Notes: generated from the letters alone by a model not told the origin. 64,000 bases of DNA from Gp1-AA133 sp963850425 (GCA_963850425.1 CAWKLF010000007.1:62001-126000), one strand, 5' to 3'; positions 27,513-36,939 are shown, numbered from the stretch's first letter. Translations and numbers: made by a program.

Positions 27513-28373
27513 ATGGAAAACTTCAGGATGGCGACTGCAAATATACAGAAGCACTTGTGCGCAGACATCGATGAATCGGATGTCGCCCACAATGGGACGG
27601 ATACGACGACTGCGACGACACCGGTCGGCAATTCCAATGTTCGAAAGTTCGGCGGCACACTCTCGGGCCAAATCAGTTCCCAGTTCAGGCTTCGCTGCGT
27701 TCAGGAATCCTCCCTGTTTCGGGATTTGACTCCCGCCCAGTGCGCACAAGTAACAGCAATGGCCCGGGAAGTTCACTTCCGCAACCGGGAAACTGTATTT
27801 CGCGAAGGGGATCAGGCCGATGCTGTGCTGGTGCTGGCAAAGGGTCGCGTCAAAATGACACAACTTAGCCGCTCCGGTTCCGAAGTAATCTTTCGCTTGA
27901 AAGGCACGGGAGAGGTGTTAGGCGGACTCGGAGTTGAGCCCGGAGGCGTGCACTTGTTGTCCGCTCAGACGCTGGATTCGTGCGTGGTTCTTGCATGGGA
28001 CGGACAAAAGTTTGCCGCGCTCGAAGACCGCTTCCCCGCCCTCCGCAGAAATACCGTCCTCATTCTGGCGGAACGGCTGCGCGCTCTCGAGCAGCGTTTT
28101 CTAGGCCTGGCCACCGAACAGGTAGGTCCACGCCTTGCCCAACTGCTGGTGAGCTTGGCGGAACCCTCCCGCACCTCCAACGAACCTTCCGTCCGCATTG
28201 AACTTTCTCGTGAAGAACTGGCGCAGATGACGGGCACCACTTTGTTCACCGTAAGCCGATTTCTTTCAGACTGGGAGCAGCGGGGAATCATTCAAACCCA
28301 GCGAAAGGCAGTCACTGTACGAAATCGCGCACAGTTGATCCGTCTGATCGACTCTGCAGAGCAGATGGTTTGA
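27513..28373 (+). CDS. Crp/Fnr-family transcriptional regulator
   Basis: 286 residues: a non-conserved N-terminal tail of about 60, a cyclic-nucleotide-type sensor domain (about 65-180; FREGDQADAVLVLAKGRVKM) and a Crp helix-turn-helix (about 215-275; LSREELAQMTGTTLFTVSRF). The four-Cys iron-sulfur pattern of classical Fnr is absent. ATG 27513 was chosen over an upstream TTG (27498) that lies inside a strong hairpin. It is divergent from the A1-B1-C1 operon, with an operator-like palindrome between them, so it probably controls that operon and itself (inference). It is followed at 39 bp by an NtrB-like kinase. Confidence 0.88.
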   Translation: MENFRMATANIQKHLCADIDESDVAHNGTDTTTATTPVGNSNVRKFGGTLSGQISSQFRLRCVQESSLFRDLTPAQCAQVTAMAREVHFRNRETVFREGDQADAVLVLAKGRVKMTQLSRSGSEVIFRLKGTGEVLGGLGVEPGGVHLLSAQTLDSCVVLAWDGQKFAALEDRFPALRRNTVLILAERLRALEQRFLGLATEQVGPRLAQLLVSLAEPSRTSNEPSVRIELSREELAQMTGTTLFTVSRFLSDWEQRGIIQTQRKAVTVRNRAQLIRLIDSAEQMV

Positions 28374-28412
28374 TCACTTCTTTGCCAGCGACCCTTGCGA
28401 ATCAAAGGATTC

Positions 28413-29864
28413 ATGTCAATCGTAGCAATGCCGTTCGTCAATCGCACGAAAGTCCGTCCGGGATCGAAAATGGAAGCTTTGTCCGATAAACTGAATGGGA
28501 TTGAATCGCGACCCGCGAGAAGCCGCGTTTTGCTGAAGACGCTTAGTCCGTATCCGGCATTCGTTTCTTCCGGCGTAAACACCTTCAAACGCCAGGAAAC
28601 GATCTTCGTCTGCCTCAATCTGCTGCTCCTTGCCACCCTGCTCTGGTCGCACAGCATCTTCACCAAGCTATGGGGAGCGCCTTCCGGACAGCTGGTGCTC
28701 GCCATCATCGTCGGCTTCGCGGCGAACTTCCTCGAACTCGTGTGGCTGCGGCGCCTTTCGCGTCCGGTAACCCAGTCCGTTTTTACAATTGTTACCTGGA
28801 GCTCAATCGGTTTCCATCTTTGTCTTGGACTTCTACTCTCGGTGTTGAGCGACACGCGCGACAGTCCCTACTTCGTGCTCATGCTCATTCCGATCCTGCA
28901 GGCTGCGTTCCGCTTCCCCGTAATTACAGTCGCTGGAGTCGTCGGGGTGGCGAGCGCTTTCAATTTTCTGTGGATTTGGACTTACTTCCTGAAGCACCAG
29001 CCGTTCGAGCCCACCGAACTCCTCGAAGCAGCGATCACATCATTGATCTTTGCCATCGTCGGATTGGTGGTGTGGCTGCTGGTCGCCGATCTGCGCAAGA
29101 AGGAAGAACGGCTCGCTGAAAATATTCTCGACCTGCAACAAACGCGAGAAAAGCTGCTTCTGGAAGAAAAGCTGGCCGCCGTGGGCCGCCTCTCCAGCGC
29201 GATTGCCCACGAGATCAAGAATCCAGTTTCGTTGATCTCCACCTCAATTGCGAATGCGCGCCAACTGCGCGGCCCCGAGCAACAGGAAATGTACGCGATC
29301 GCTTCCGAGGAAGCTGAGCGACTGGTGGCCCTGACTTCAGATTTCCTGTCCTATGCTCACCCCCGCTCGCCCAAGATGGTCCCGACCTCTGTTAATGACA
29401 CGATCGGATACGTGGGCGACGCTTGCCGGGCGCACGCTGCCCAAAAGCACGTTACCTTGCAGGTCGAGGCGCCTGAGTCGGTCTGCGCGAACGCGGACCC
29501 AGGCCAACTGCAGCAGGCCCTGATCAATCTCGTACTGAATGCCGTGGAATCGTCTCCCTCCGGCGAACAAGTGACGGTCAAGGCCTATAAGAAAGACCAC
29601 CGTCTTTTCATCGATACCGAAAATGCGGGCGACCCGATTCCCGATGGCGACCAGGCGCTCATCTTTGAGCCGTTCTACACGACTCGCCCGAAAGGTACCG
29701 GGCTGGGCTTGTCCATTGCGCGGAACATCGCTCGCGCCCACGGCGGCGATATCGTGCTCGCCTCCAACGACGCGCGGCACATCTGTTTCTCTCTGAGCCT
29801 TCCCTACTTCAACGGAAATGGCAATGGGAATGGCAACCACAACGGCAACGGGGCCGGGCGCTGA
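28413..29864 (+). CDS. NtrB-like membrane sensor histidine kinase
   Basis: 483 residues. Five or six membrane segments lie at about 55-220, then a coiled-coil linker, a HisKA domain with GRLSSAIAHEIKNPVSL (His266 the phosphate acceptor) and an HATPase_c domain (NLVLNAVES; TTRPKGTGLGLSIARNIARAHGG). The protein ends in an unusual Asn-Gly repeat tail of about 16 residues. AAAGGA sits four bases before ATG 28413. The next gene begins one base after its stop and encodes a sigma-54-type response regulator, so they form a pair. Confidence 0.9.
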   Translation: MSIVAMPFVNRTKVRPGSKMEALSDKLNGIESRPARSRVLLKTLSPYPAFVSSGVNTFKRQETIFVCLNLLLLATLLWSHSIFTKLWGAPSGQLVLAIIVGFAANFLELVWLRRLSRPVTQSVFTIVTWSSIGFHLCLGLLLSVLSDTRDSPYFVLMLIPILQAAFRFPVITVAGVVGVASAFNFLWIWTYFLKHQPFEPTELLEAAITSLIFAIVGLVVWLLVADLRKKEERLAENILDLQQTREKLLLEEKLAAVGRLSSAIAHEIKNPVSLISTSIANARQLRGPEQQEMYAIASEEAERLVALTSDFLSYAHPRSPKMVPTSVNDTIGYVGDACRAHAAQKHVTLQVEAPESVCANADPGQLQQALINLVLNAVESSPSGEQVTVKAYKKDHRLFIDTENAGDPIPDGDQALIFEPFYTTRPKGTGLGLSIARNIARAHGGDIVLASNDARHICFSLSLPYFNGNGNGNGNHNGNGAGR

Positions 29865-29865
29865 C

Positions 29866-31260
29866 ATGGGACGCATTCTCATCGTCGACGACGAGGCCAG
29901 CACCCGCCGGATTCTCGGAATCAATCTGCGACAAGAGGGCCACGACATCTGCGAAGCCAGTGGCGTCGAAGAAGCCCGCCGCGCCCTCATCTCGAATGAC
30001 TTTGACGCCGTGTTCACCGACCAGAAGATGTTGGATGGCGCCGGCATGTTGGTGCTCGAGGCTGCCCGCTCCGTCGACCCTGGTCTTTCGGTCGTCTTCC
30101 TGACCGCGGTCGCCACCATCGAACTGGCAGTGCAGAGCATGCGGCAAGGCGCATTCGATTTTCTGACCAAACCCTTCCAGCCCGAGGTCGTGCAAGCGGC
30201 CGCGCGCCGGGCCTGCGAGCGCACCGGCCTGCTGCGCGAAAACCTGCAGCTGCGCAACGCGGTCGGCCGCATGGAACGAGGCTGGGATCTCTACGGCGAC
30301 AGCCCCGCCATCCGGGAAGCACGCCAGCGGATTGCGCGGGTCGCGCCCACCAATGCCACCGTCCTGATCACGGGAGAAACCGGTACCGGGAAAGAACTGG
30401 TCGCGCGCGCCATTCATCGCAACTCCCCTCGCAACGCCAAACCTTTCGTTGCTGTGAATTGCGCAGGCTTCACCGAGACGCTGCTCGAGAGCGAACTTTT
30501 TGGGCACGAGAAGGGCGCCTTCACTGGCGCCGATCAGGCCCGCGCCGGATTATTCGAGGCGGCGCACGAAGGCACCCTCTTTCTCGACGAGGCCGGGGAA
30601 ATGTCTCTGGCCGCCCAGGCAAAACTGCTGCGCGTCCTGACCGAAGGCCAGTTGTTGCGCGTGGGATCAACCCGGCCCCGCAAGGTCGACGTTCGCGTGC
30701 TGGTGGCAACTCACCGCGTCCTCGAACAGCGTGTAAAAGAGGGACTGTTCCGCGAGGATCTCTTCTACCGCCTGGCCGTGGTTCCCATTCACCTCGTTCC
30801 GCTGCGCGATCGCCCCGAAGATATCCTGGAGCTCTGCGATTTGTTTTCCAAACAAATTGCCGCCGAGTTGAACACCCCTCCCCGTCGCATAAGCGAGCTG
30901 GCCATTGAAAACCTCCAGCACTACCGCTTCCCGGGAAATCTCCGCGAGCTGAAGAATCTGATCGAACGAGCCTACATCCTCTCCAGCGGAGACGAGATTG
31001 GGGTGAATGAATTCCCAGTGCCGCGCAGCGACTACGAGGTCGCGCACAAGAATGGCCTTCCTGTCGGGACAAACGGACGGGAGGGACCACCCGAAACCTT
31101 TGACCTGAATGGAGTGCTGGAACAGCAAGAAAAGAACTTGATCCTACGTGTGCTTGCGAACACGCACGGAGCGCAAGCCGAAGCGGCCCGGCGTATGGGC
31201 CTCTCCCGCAGCGCGCTGAACTACAAGCTGAACAAGTACGGCATCCGGCCGGCCGAGTAG
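29866..31260 (+). CDS. NtrC-family sigma-54-dependent response regulator
   Basis: 464 residues: receiver domain (1-120, Asp52 in VFTDQKM), AAA+ ATPase (about 140-375) with Walker A GETGTGKE, the sigma-54 loop ESELFGHEKGAFTGA and Walker B LFLDEAGEM, and a Fis-type helix-turn-helix at the C terminus (EAARRMGLSRSALNYKLNKYGI). The GAFTGA motif is intact, so it should activate sigma-54 RNA polymerase. The start at 29866 gives the canonical GRILIVDDE beginning. It is translationally coupled to the kinase. Its targets are not evident. Confidence 0.93.
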   Translation: MGRILIVDDEASTRRILGINLRQEGHDICEASGVEEARRALISNDFDAVFTDQKMLDGAGMLVLEAARSVDPGLSVVFLTAVATIELAVQSMRQGAFDFLTKPFQPEVVQAAARRACERTGLLRENLQLRNAVGRMERGWDLYGDSPAIREARQRIARVAPTNATVLITGETGTGKELVARAIHRNSPRNAKPFVAVNCAGFTETLLESELFGHEKGAFTGADQARAGLFEAAHEGTLFLDEAGEMSLAAQAKLLRVLTEGQLLRVGSTRPRKVDVRVLVATHRVLEQRVKEGLFREDLFYRLAVVPIHLVPLRDRPEDILELCDLFSKQIAAELNTPPRRISELAIENLQHYRFPGNLRELKNLIERAYILSSGDEIGVNEFPVPRSDYEVAHKNGLPVGTNGREGPPETFDLNGVLEQQEKNLILRVLANTHGAQAEAARRMGLSRSALNYKLNKYGIRPAE

Positions 31261-31416
31261 AGTCGGCGCCGTGTTCAGAAGGTTGAAAATGACGCGGCGA
31301 AGTTTGACATTCTGAACACCGCATTTCCGCTCAGGATCTGCTTCTCGTTGCAACGATTGCACTCGCGCGAGGCGCGGCAAGTGGCGCATCGATTGCAAAC
31401 CGCAGAGGGGAAGAAC

Positions 31417-31710
31417 ATGGAGCAAAAAAATCTCGTTAGACTTCGGCGAACGGCTCGACCAGCGTCCTTCGAACGGGCCAGGCACGTCCCGGCAAGCCCC
31501 GAGCACGATCTTTGGCAGCAACTCGTGCGGGCCGATACCCGGGCGCAACGATCGGCCGCTGCAATGCGCTTGCGCGGCCAATTGGCAAGATGCGATGCCC
31601 AACATCTCGCCTTTCACGACAAGTTATCGTTACGCGTGCTCGTAGGAATTGTTGACTTCGTCGAAGAAGTGTTGGCAACTCCCGTTGCAAGGACAGACCA
31701 CGACTTGTGA
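31417..31710 (+). CDS. Hypothetical protein, 97 residues
   Basis: Short Arg-rich protein that I do not recognise. ATG 31417 has GAGGGG seven bases before it. A sequence resembling a sigma-54 promoter (TGGCGCA-N4-TTGCA, 31382-31397) lies just upstream, but it would leave only a ten-base leader. The gene could be real or a chance frame. Confidence 0.4.
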   Translation: MEQKNLVRLRRTARPASFERARHVPASPEHDLWQQLVRADTRAQRSAAAMRLRGQLARCDAQHLAFHDKLSLRVLVGIVDFVEEVLATPVARTDHDL

Positions 31711-31843
31711 GCGCAAGAGCCTCTCAAGGCAACCTCGCGAATGAACCGCAGACGTACCTTTCAGTACGCTAGTTTCCCATGGCCGGATTCAGCCGACAAC
31801 GGGTCGGTAAGCACAAAGCTTTGCGAATGTCTGGATGGGTGCA

Positions 31844-32149
31844 TTAGCGTAATGCCGCGCTGGCCGTGGCGGCCTTAGCGCGCTTGCTATCACGGAGTTG
31901 CTCCGTACTAAACTCCTGCCCGCACACGCTGCAACGCCAGCCAGGAGTTGCGGGTGGGGCGAATCCTGGCGCTGATTGTTGATCGCTGCGTCTGGCTCTC
32001 ACCAGTTCGCTACCGCAATGTGGACACTGTCGCTGGATCATAAGTTCAGGTGAATGAAGCTTCCTCCACGCTCTGGGAAGATTAACTTGCTGGACGGATC
32101 GTGCGAGTCTCCTCAAGCGTGAGTTGGGAAGGGTCGCAATAGCGGACAA
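31844..32149 (-). CDS. Small zinc-ribbon protein
   Basis: 101 residues from a TTG start. A basic N-terminal half (RLRRLARSVQQVNLPRAWRKL) is followed by CPHCGSELVRARR and WRCSVCGQEFS, a CxxC...CxxC pair that should bind one zinc. It belongs by pattern with the small ribbon proteins at 33249 and 33721. The function is unknown. The start is uncertain: no clear ribosome binding site is visible, and an internal ATG at 32041 would retain the ribbon. Confidence 0.55.
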   Translation of the reverse strand: MSAIATLPNSRLRRLARSVQQVNLPRAWRKLHSPELMIQRQCPHCGSELVRARRSDQQSAPGFAPPATPGWRCSVCGQEFSTEQLRDSKRAKAATASAALR

Positions 32150-32236
32150 CGTCCATCTCTCTACAGCGATATTGCGCCGACCGGAGCCCTTTCAGGTTCC
32201 GGCCGGCCCAAGTCCAATTGTTACGTCCTGACGTAG

Positions 32237-32953
32237 CTATTTCTTGTCGTCTTTTGCTTCAGCAACCTTTGCTTGCTGGCCTGCAACTGAGATTGCTTTC
32301 AGAAATGCATCTGCGCTCCGCGGAGTCGTTGCCTTCCCGGAAAGGATATTGCGGAACATCATGTGCTTGCCGTAAATGGCGCGGGTGGAATCGTTATCCT
32401 GCTCCACTACTGCACCTTCCAACGTCAGCCCAGCAAACACGCCCTTCGACCGCGAGTAGGTCAGCACTTGAGTGTTCATCTTCCAGTCTGTGCCCGCGGA
32501 AGCATGACGGCCAACCGGGCCTGCTGCGACGGATCCCTCGCCGGTAAGTTCAAATTTGCTGGAGAGCAAGTGCTGGAAACCCTGATCGTTCATGACCAGC
32601 ATGACCAGATCCACTCCCTCGAGCCCAAACTGGAATCCTGCGCTCCCGCCGCCAATCGATACGAAAGCCGGTGCGCTCCAGCCCTCGGCCGTCCGGCACG
32701 TGGCGACGCCCCGTCCGTGCTTGCCTCCAAAGATGAAGCCACCTTTGATCATGTTAGGCACTACCAGGATGCACTTTGCGTTGACCAAAACCTCTTCCGG
32801 TATCCCTTTGTCCGGAGTCGCCATAATTGCATGTAAAACCTCGACGGACGAATCCAGACGTGCGACCGAGTCTTGCCGCGCTGTGCCTGCCCAAACGGAG
32901 GTTGCGGCCAACCCTAGGACGCTCATCAACAGCATTGACATTGTTTTCTTCAT
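32237..32953 (-). CDS. SYLF-domain (Ysc84-type) exported lipid-binding protein
   Basis: 238 residues with a signal peptide (MSMLLMSVLGLAATSVWA). It carries the SYLF fold: IPEEVLVNAKCILVVPNMIKGG, then FGGKHGRGVATCRT, FVSIGGGSAGFQFG and the TDWKMNTQVLTYSRSKGVFAGL stretch. Members bind phosphoinositides or anionic lipids in eukaryotes; the bacterial exported versions are poorly characterised. A loosely paired hairpin near 32174-32206 follows the stop. Confidence 0.85.
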   Translation of the reverse strand: MKKTMSMLLMSVLGLAATSVWAGTARQDSVARLDSSVEVLHAIMATPDKGIPEEVLVNAKCILVVPNMIKGGFIFGGKHGRGVATCRTAEGWSAPAFVSIGGGSAGFQFGLEGVDLVMLVMNDQGFQHLLSSKFELTGEGSVAAGPVGRHASAGTDWKMNTQVLTYSRSKGVFAGLTLEGAVVEQDNDSTRAIYGKHMMFRNILSGKATTPRSADAFLKAISVAGQQAKVAEAKDDKK

Positions 32954-33248
32954 AACTTTTACCTTTAGGTTCTACGGAACTAAGAGGAGACAACTTCAGA
33001 TGGCTGACTTAGCTCAGGGGACCTGAAAGAGAGAGGGAGTGCTCATCTCAAAAACATGATGAGCGCAACACGAAAAAATAGCTGATCTGAATTGCTCAGT
33101 TCTAGAGACGCCCTGACTCTCGACTAATCGTAGATGGAAGCAAGAGGGCAATGTGAGCAATCCTGCACAGAATCCCGGACCCCGCTCTGTCATTGTGTGG
33201 TTGTCGCGGATTGGGGCAATCAGCCGAAAGCCCGGCAAAGGTGAATTC

Positions 33249-33470
33249 ATGGAACCGTTTCGTCCGTCTCTGCGTCGGCGGCTGGCGTCCGCATGGCAAT
33301 CCCTTGCATCGTTGCTGGCATCCCTCCGACCACGGGTCCCGGAAGTTCGAGCACAAAGGATGTGCCCGTTTTGCGGGCTTATTACGCCAAGGGCCAAACG
33401 AGTTTGCCTGGAATGCGGAAAGTCCCTCAGCGAAGTTCCTCTTGAGAGGAAAGTAGCTCCAGTTGGCTAG
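33249..33470 (+). CDS. Small zinc-ribbon protein
   Basis: 73 residues: a basic, helical N-terminal part (RPSLRRRLASAWQSLASLLASL) and a C-terminal CPFCGLITPRAKRVCLECGK ribbon. ATG 33249 is preceded by AAAGGTGA; a GTG at 33153, also with a purine-rich site, would add 32 residues. Similar in layout to the proteins at 31844 and 33721. Function unknown. Confidence 0.6.
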   Translation: MEPFRPSLRRRLASAWQSLASLLASLRPRVPEVRAQRMCPFCGLITPRAKRVCLECGKSLSEVPLERKVAPVG

Positions 33471-33720
33471 CGGGAAGACTGTTACCCTCTGAATTCTGTG
33501 GAGCGGAACAGCGCCAATTGAGCTGGGGTCTCGGCGTATGCGAAGCAGTGTGTCCTTGGCAGCCATACCGCCCGAGATATAACCACAACCATCCCAAGAG
33601 TTTACCCAGAATTGCTCATTTCTCGCTTTCAGATGGCATAGAAACCGAGCAGTTGTGATCAGACAGGTGAGAATGAAGGCGTTAGCATCGTGTCGTATCT
33701 GTTCAGTTGAAGGAGTCACG

Positions 33721-34005
33721 ATGAGAAAGCAGTATCTTCACCTCTCCGTTTTTCTCTGTGACGTGTGCGCCGGACCCGTCGTCGCAGGGTCGCTGGCGGT
33801 TCGCGAGAATGAGATTTCCAGGGAAACTGATATCCGACCTGTAGGAACGATCTGTCTATCGTGCGGCCATCGGTTGAGCACCCCCACCCCGTCGGCGCGC
33901 GTCCTTCATCTACTACCCATGGAGTGGGCCCCTACGGACATCGCCAAAGCACCTCCTTTGACCGCAGCTTTGGCAGAAGCCCCGAATCGTGCCGACCTTC
34001 ATTAA
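33721..34005 (+). CDS. Small zinc-ribbon protein
   Basis: 94 residues with FLCDVCAGPVV and ICLSCGHRLS forming a CxxC...CxxC zinc-ribbon around a short beta insertion; the C-terminal 35 residues look disordered. AAGGAG lies eight bases upstream of the ATG. Function unknown; it is one of a local set of tiny Cys-pair proteins. Confidence 0.65.
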   Translation: MRKQYLHLSVFLCDVCAGPVVAGSLAVRENEISRETDIRPVGTICLSCGHRLSTPTPSARVLHLLPMEWAPTDIAKAPPLTAALAEAPNRADLH

Positions 34006-34230
34006 CCAATTTTGTGAGGCTGCGAAAAGCGAATCGACCCTTCTTGCTAGGACTCCAGCCTCTCTACAGTGGGAAGGTCTGTCAGAATCATCTTAACAAC
34101 GAGTCAGGTTCTGGCGGCGCGTCTCGTGCCAAAGTCCTTTCCCTCCATTCGCGCAGTCCGTAGCAGTGGAGCATCACCGGACAGCCGGCGGAGCGAATCT
34201 GTTTAGGAAGGAAACTTTACAGGTTGAATT

Positions 34231-34506
34231 ATGACGGAAAATCCCAGCACTTCGTTAGTTGGAACCGTAGAAAAGATCATTAAACCCCTCGTTCCATCCG
34301 AACCTGAAAAAGCGCAGATCGCTGTGGAGGGAGCCGACCACCTCTATAGGGAACTTCGTATAGACAACACCCTAATCGACGCAGGTGGCAATGAGGTCCG
34401 ATTGAAACCGGGTGCGGAAGTAGAGGTTACGGTGGAAGTCGCGCCGGAAGACACCACCAAAAAAGTCCCTGACTCTTTAGTCGTGGAGAACGACATTGAG
34501 GAGTGA
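34231..34506 (+). CDS. Hypothetical acidic protein, 91 residues
   Basis: Short Glu/Val-rich soluble protein with a beta-rich middle (IDNTLIDAGGNEVRLKPGAE). I do not recognise the family. Its last 30 bp overlap the convergent Crp/Fnr gene, so the two transcripts share complementary 3' ends. Confidence 0.6.
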   Translation: MTENPSTSLVGTVEKIIKPLVPSEPEKAQIAVEGADHLYRELRIDNTLIDAGGNEVRLKPGAEVEVTVEVAPEDTTKKVPDSLVVENDIEE

Positions 34507-35154
34507 GCTGTGGACCTGCAAAGCGCCTTCTGACCCGCCCGCGTAATGAATGAAGCCCAGCTTTCTGAATCGATTCATGAAGAAGCTGACCCGTGAGCGA
34601 GTGGTCCCAACCATCTCGGCTAGGGTTTCCTGGCTGATCTTAGGAACCACAGTTTCGGGAATCCCTTCCTTGCCAAAGTGAGCGAGCAGCAGCAGAACGC
34701 GGGCCAAGCGTTTCTCACTGGAGTTGAACAGCTGGTCAACCAGATCTTCTTCATATCGGATGTTCCGCGCCAGTAAATAAGCCACGAACATTTCAGAAAG
34801 CGTGGGTTCGCGATGAAGAGCATCCATCATCGTCTTCTTTTCCACCCGGAGAATTTCGCAATCGGTCATTGCGGCCGCGGAGCCCATTCGTAATAACTGG
34901 CCCGCCAGCGAACCCTCCCCGAAGAAGTTCCCTTGGTTAACGATCGCGATGGTTGCTTCCTTGCCTATTTTGGAGACAACCGTGAGCCGCACCTTGCCTT
35001 TTTGCACGTAGAAGATGGCGTCCGCTTCGTCCCCTTGTGAAAATATCGCTTGCTTTTTCGCGACCGCCAGGATCTTCCTGCCCTCGCCGATGGTGGCGAG
35101 GAAAGTGTCGGGGTCGAATCCGCCGTTCTTCTTGACTGCTGTGGAAGAGCGCAT
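34477..35154 (-). CDS. Crp/Fnr-family transcriptional regulator
   Basis: 225 residues: cyclic-nucleotide-binding-like domain (about 20-130; IFSQGDEADAIFYVQKGKVRL, FFGEGSLAG) and a helix-turn-helix (about 155-210; ISQETLAEMVGTTRSRVSFFM). The RSRVSFFMNRF recognition helix is typical of a Crp subgroup common in soil bacteria. The start ATG 35154 follows GGAGAG. It is divergent from the 35324-36231 gene pair, 170 bp away, and could regulate it (inference). Confidence 0.88.
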   Translation of the reverse strand: MRSSTAVKKNGGFDPDTFLATIGEGRKILAVAKKQAIFSQGDEADAIFYVQKGKVRLTVVSKIGKEATIAIVNQGNFFGEGSLAGQLLRMGSAAAMTDCEILRVEKKTMMDALHREPTLSEMFVAYLLARNIRYEEDLVDQLFNSSEKRLARVLLLLAHFGKEGIPETVVPKISQETLAEMVGTTRSRVSFFMNRFRKLGFIHYAGGSEGALQVHSSLLNVVLHD

Positions 35155-35323
35155 CTCTCCGTAAGTATAGTCCAGGGATGAGCGGGCACGGCAGAAATCC
35201 CCGTCCCAGTGCATTCCGAACGAATCCAATCGGGAAAAAGTGACCGGGAACACTGGTCACTTTTGAGCAGTTTTTATTCTCCCGTCGGTCCAACATTGTT
35301 TCAGCAGAGAGGAACCGCCATTG

Positions 35324-35755
35324 ATGCCACCAACCGTTCAAGTCGGCGCAATTCTCATGAAGGACTGGCCCGAAATGAAGGAACAGCTTGGGCTGGAATC
35401 CGAACCCTATTCAGGACAATGGACTCTGCTCAAGGCTTTGGATGTGTCCGCTCTGGATCGCAAAATCCGTGCTGCCGGATGGAACTTCTTTTTTATGGCG
35501 ACTGAAGTCAAGGTGATGTTTTTTGGCTCCCTGGCAGCAGCGAAAGTTCACAATGCATTGAAGCGGATTTTAGAGAAAGTAAAGCTGCAGCACTTCAATA
35601 GTCTTGAAGTTACCGCAATCGTTACCCGGCATTTCCTCGGAGTGCCGTACGTGACCGTCTCTGCGCATGCTCGCCATATGCAACGGAGTTTCTGCCTGGA
35701 TACGGCGGTCGCGCGGCAATCGTTCCAACGCGATGCGGAATGGGCTCGAGCATGA
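35324..35755 (+). CDS. Hypothetical protein, 143 residues
   Basis: Soluble alpha/beta protein with no recognised domain; it contains WNFFFMATEVKVMFFG and FNSLEVTAIVTRHFLGVPYV. GAGAGGA precedes ATG 35324 (a TTG at 35321 is next to it). Its stop overlaps the next start (ATGA), so it is co-translated with the 35752 gene. It is divergent from a Crp/Fnr gene. Confidence 0.7.
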   Translation: MPPTVQVGAILMKDWPEMKEQLGLESEPYSGQWTLLKALDVSALDRKIRAAGWNFFFMATEVKVMFFGSLAAAKVHNALKRILEKVKLQHFNSLEVTAIVTRHFLGVPYVTVSAHARHMQRSFCLDTAVARQSFQRDAEWARA

Positions 35756-36231
35756 ATGCAGATTCCGCTATAGGGACTCGACCAATGAACCCTGATGCGA
35801 ATCAGAGTCTCGACCGAACATTGGAGTCTGCAATTGTTGTGTCCTGGCTAGATCTCACGCATGGTGCCCAAGCTGGCTTGATTCACGTCGAATACGGCTT
35901 TGCTATAACTGGCACACTGGACTACCTGAAGGTCTGGTCATCCATAGCACCAGGTCATTGGCTTCTCGCCTGTGAGTATTGGAGCTCAGCAAACACGTTT
36001 CACGGCACCGGCGTCCGCTTCGACAACGGATACGAATCCGAAGGACTGGCTCACATTTTGGATCTTGTAATGCAACACCAGGATTCGTTCGTGCTTCCCC
36101 CGAACCTCGGTCGGCAGGGGCTGCTCCAGATTTCGGCGCCCACGGTGGAAGAGAGCACAGCAGCGGCGGCACTGATAAATGAAGTCTCCGACCGTCTCAC
36201 TTCGACGTTTGCGGAGCCAGCGCTCGCCTGA
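35752..36231 (+). CDS. Hypothetical protein, 159 residues
   Basis: Soluble protein with no family I recognise. The middle (IHVEYGFAITGTLDYLKVWSS, LLACEYWSS) looks beta-rich. It begins within the stop of the preceding gene, which suggests a two-gene unit of linked function. Confidence 0.7.
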   Translation: MNADSAIGTRPMNPDANQSLDRTLESAIVVSWLDLTHGAQAGLIHVEYGFAITGTLDYLKVWSSIAPGHWLLACEYWSSANTFHGTGVRFDNGYESEGLAHILDLVMQHQDSFVLPPNLGRQGLLQISAPTVEESTAAAALINEVSDRLTSTFAEPALA

Positions 36232-36729
36232 AAGTCTTCCCAAGCACTCATTTCTCCGAGCCCGCTAAACGTCGGTCGCGATGCGGCTCCGTGCGGGGCA
36301 GCCCCGTGCTAAGCTCGCATTTTTCTCCCGGTTTTGCGCCACACGTCGGGCAACGAATTGATAATGCTTGCTTCTTTTTAACTATCATGGCTACACAATG
36401 CACCGTCGCTCGCTAACAAGATGGTCAATTGTGGACATCGCGGAAGCCTCCGCGAGGCGCATCATTTCTTTAGGCAAAGTGCAGCGGCCCCTGGAAGTTA
36501 TGGCCTGGCCGTTCTCTTGCCTCCGAACTGTTCTCAGGAGGAATGCCATGTTCAATTCCTTATACCTACCAACGCAATTAAGTCCGCCAAGCCGCCTGCG
36601 CATGAGGCTTCTTACCAGCCTTACAAAGGCATATATTTGCGGGACTAAGATCCACTGCCACGGCGAAGGAAATGAGAATGGCTTTCTGGCCACCAACTTG
36701 TTTATCACGCAGAGCGAATAGGAGAAATC
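36232..36729. other. Intergenic region, no supported gene
   Basis: Both strands carry open frames here (e.g. 36368-36721 plus) but none has a good start signal or a recognisable protein. A short CGGGGC/CCCCG stem near 36294-36306 could end the preceding transcript. The last 20 bases hold the AGGAGA of the next gene. Confidence 0.4.
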
Positions 36730-36939
36730 ATGACCAACACGATGTTTGTTGTAAGAGTGAGCCATGCCGGCAAGCGCGCCCCTGCATACGTGCAGCGGTT
36801 TGATCGGATGCCCGCCCAGATGACAACCAACCGCAAGCTGGCATTGGTGATGGGAAAACTCACGGCCGAAGACGCGGCTAGAGCCATCGAAAATTCTCGG
36901 TGTGTCCCAGAGATAGTGCCCGTAAACATCAATGCCTGA
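36730..36939 (+). CDS. Hypothetical small protein, 69 residues
   Basis: Compact basic protein (MTNTMFVVRVSHAGKR...) with a strong AGGAGA seven bases before the ATG. The middle, LVMGKLTAEDAARAIEN, looks helical. No family recognised. Confidence 0.6.
   Translation: MTNTMFVVRVSHAGKRAPAYVQRFDRMPAQMTTNRKLALVMGKLTAEDAARAIENSRCVPEIVPVNINA

Noticed and set aside
31382..31397. Sigma-54 promoter-like TGGCGCA-N4-TTGCA
   Set aside because: The spacing fits, but the start site would lie only about ten bases before the ATG and inside the ribosome binding site; two consensus bases differ.
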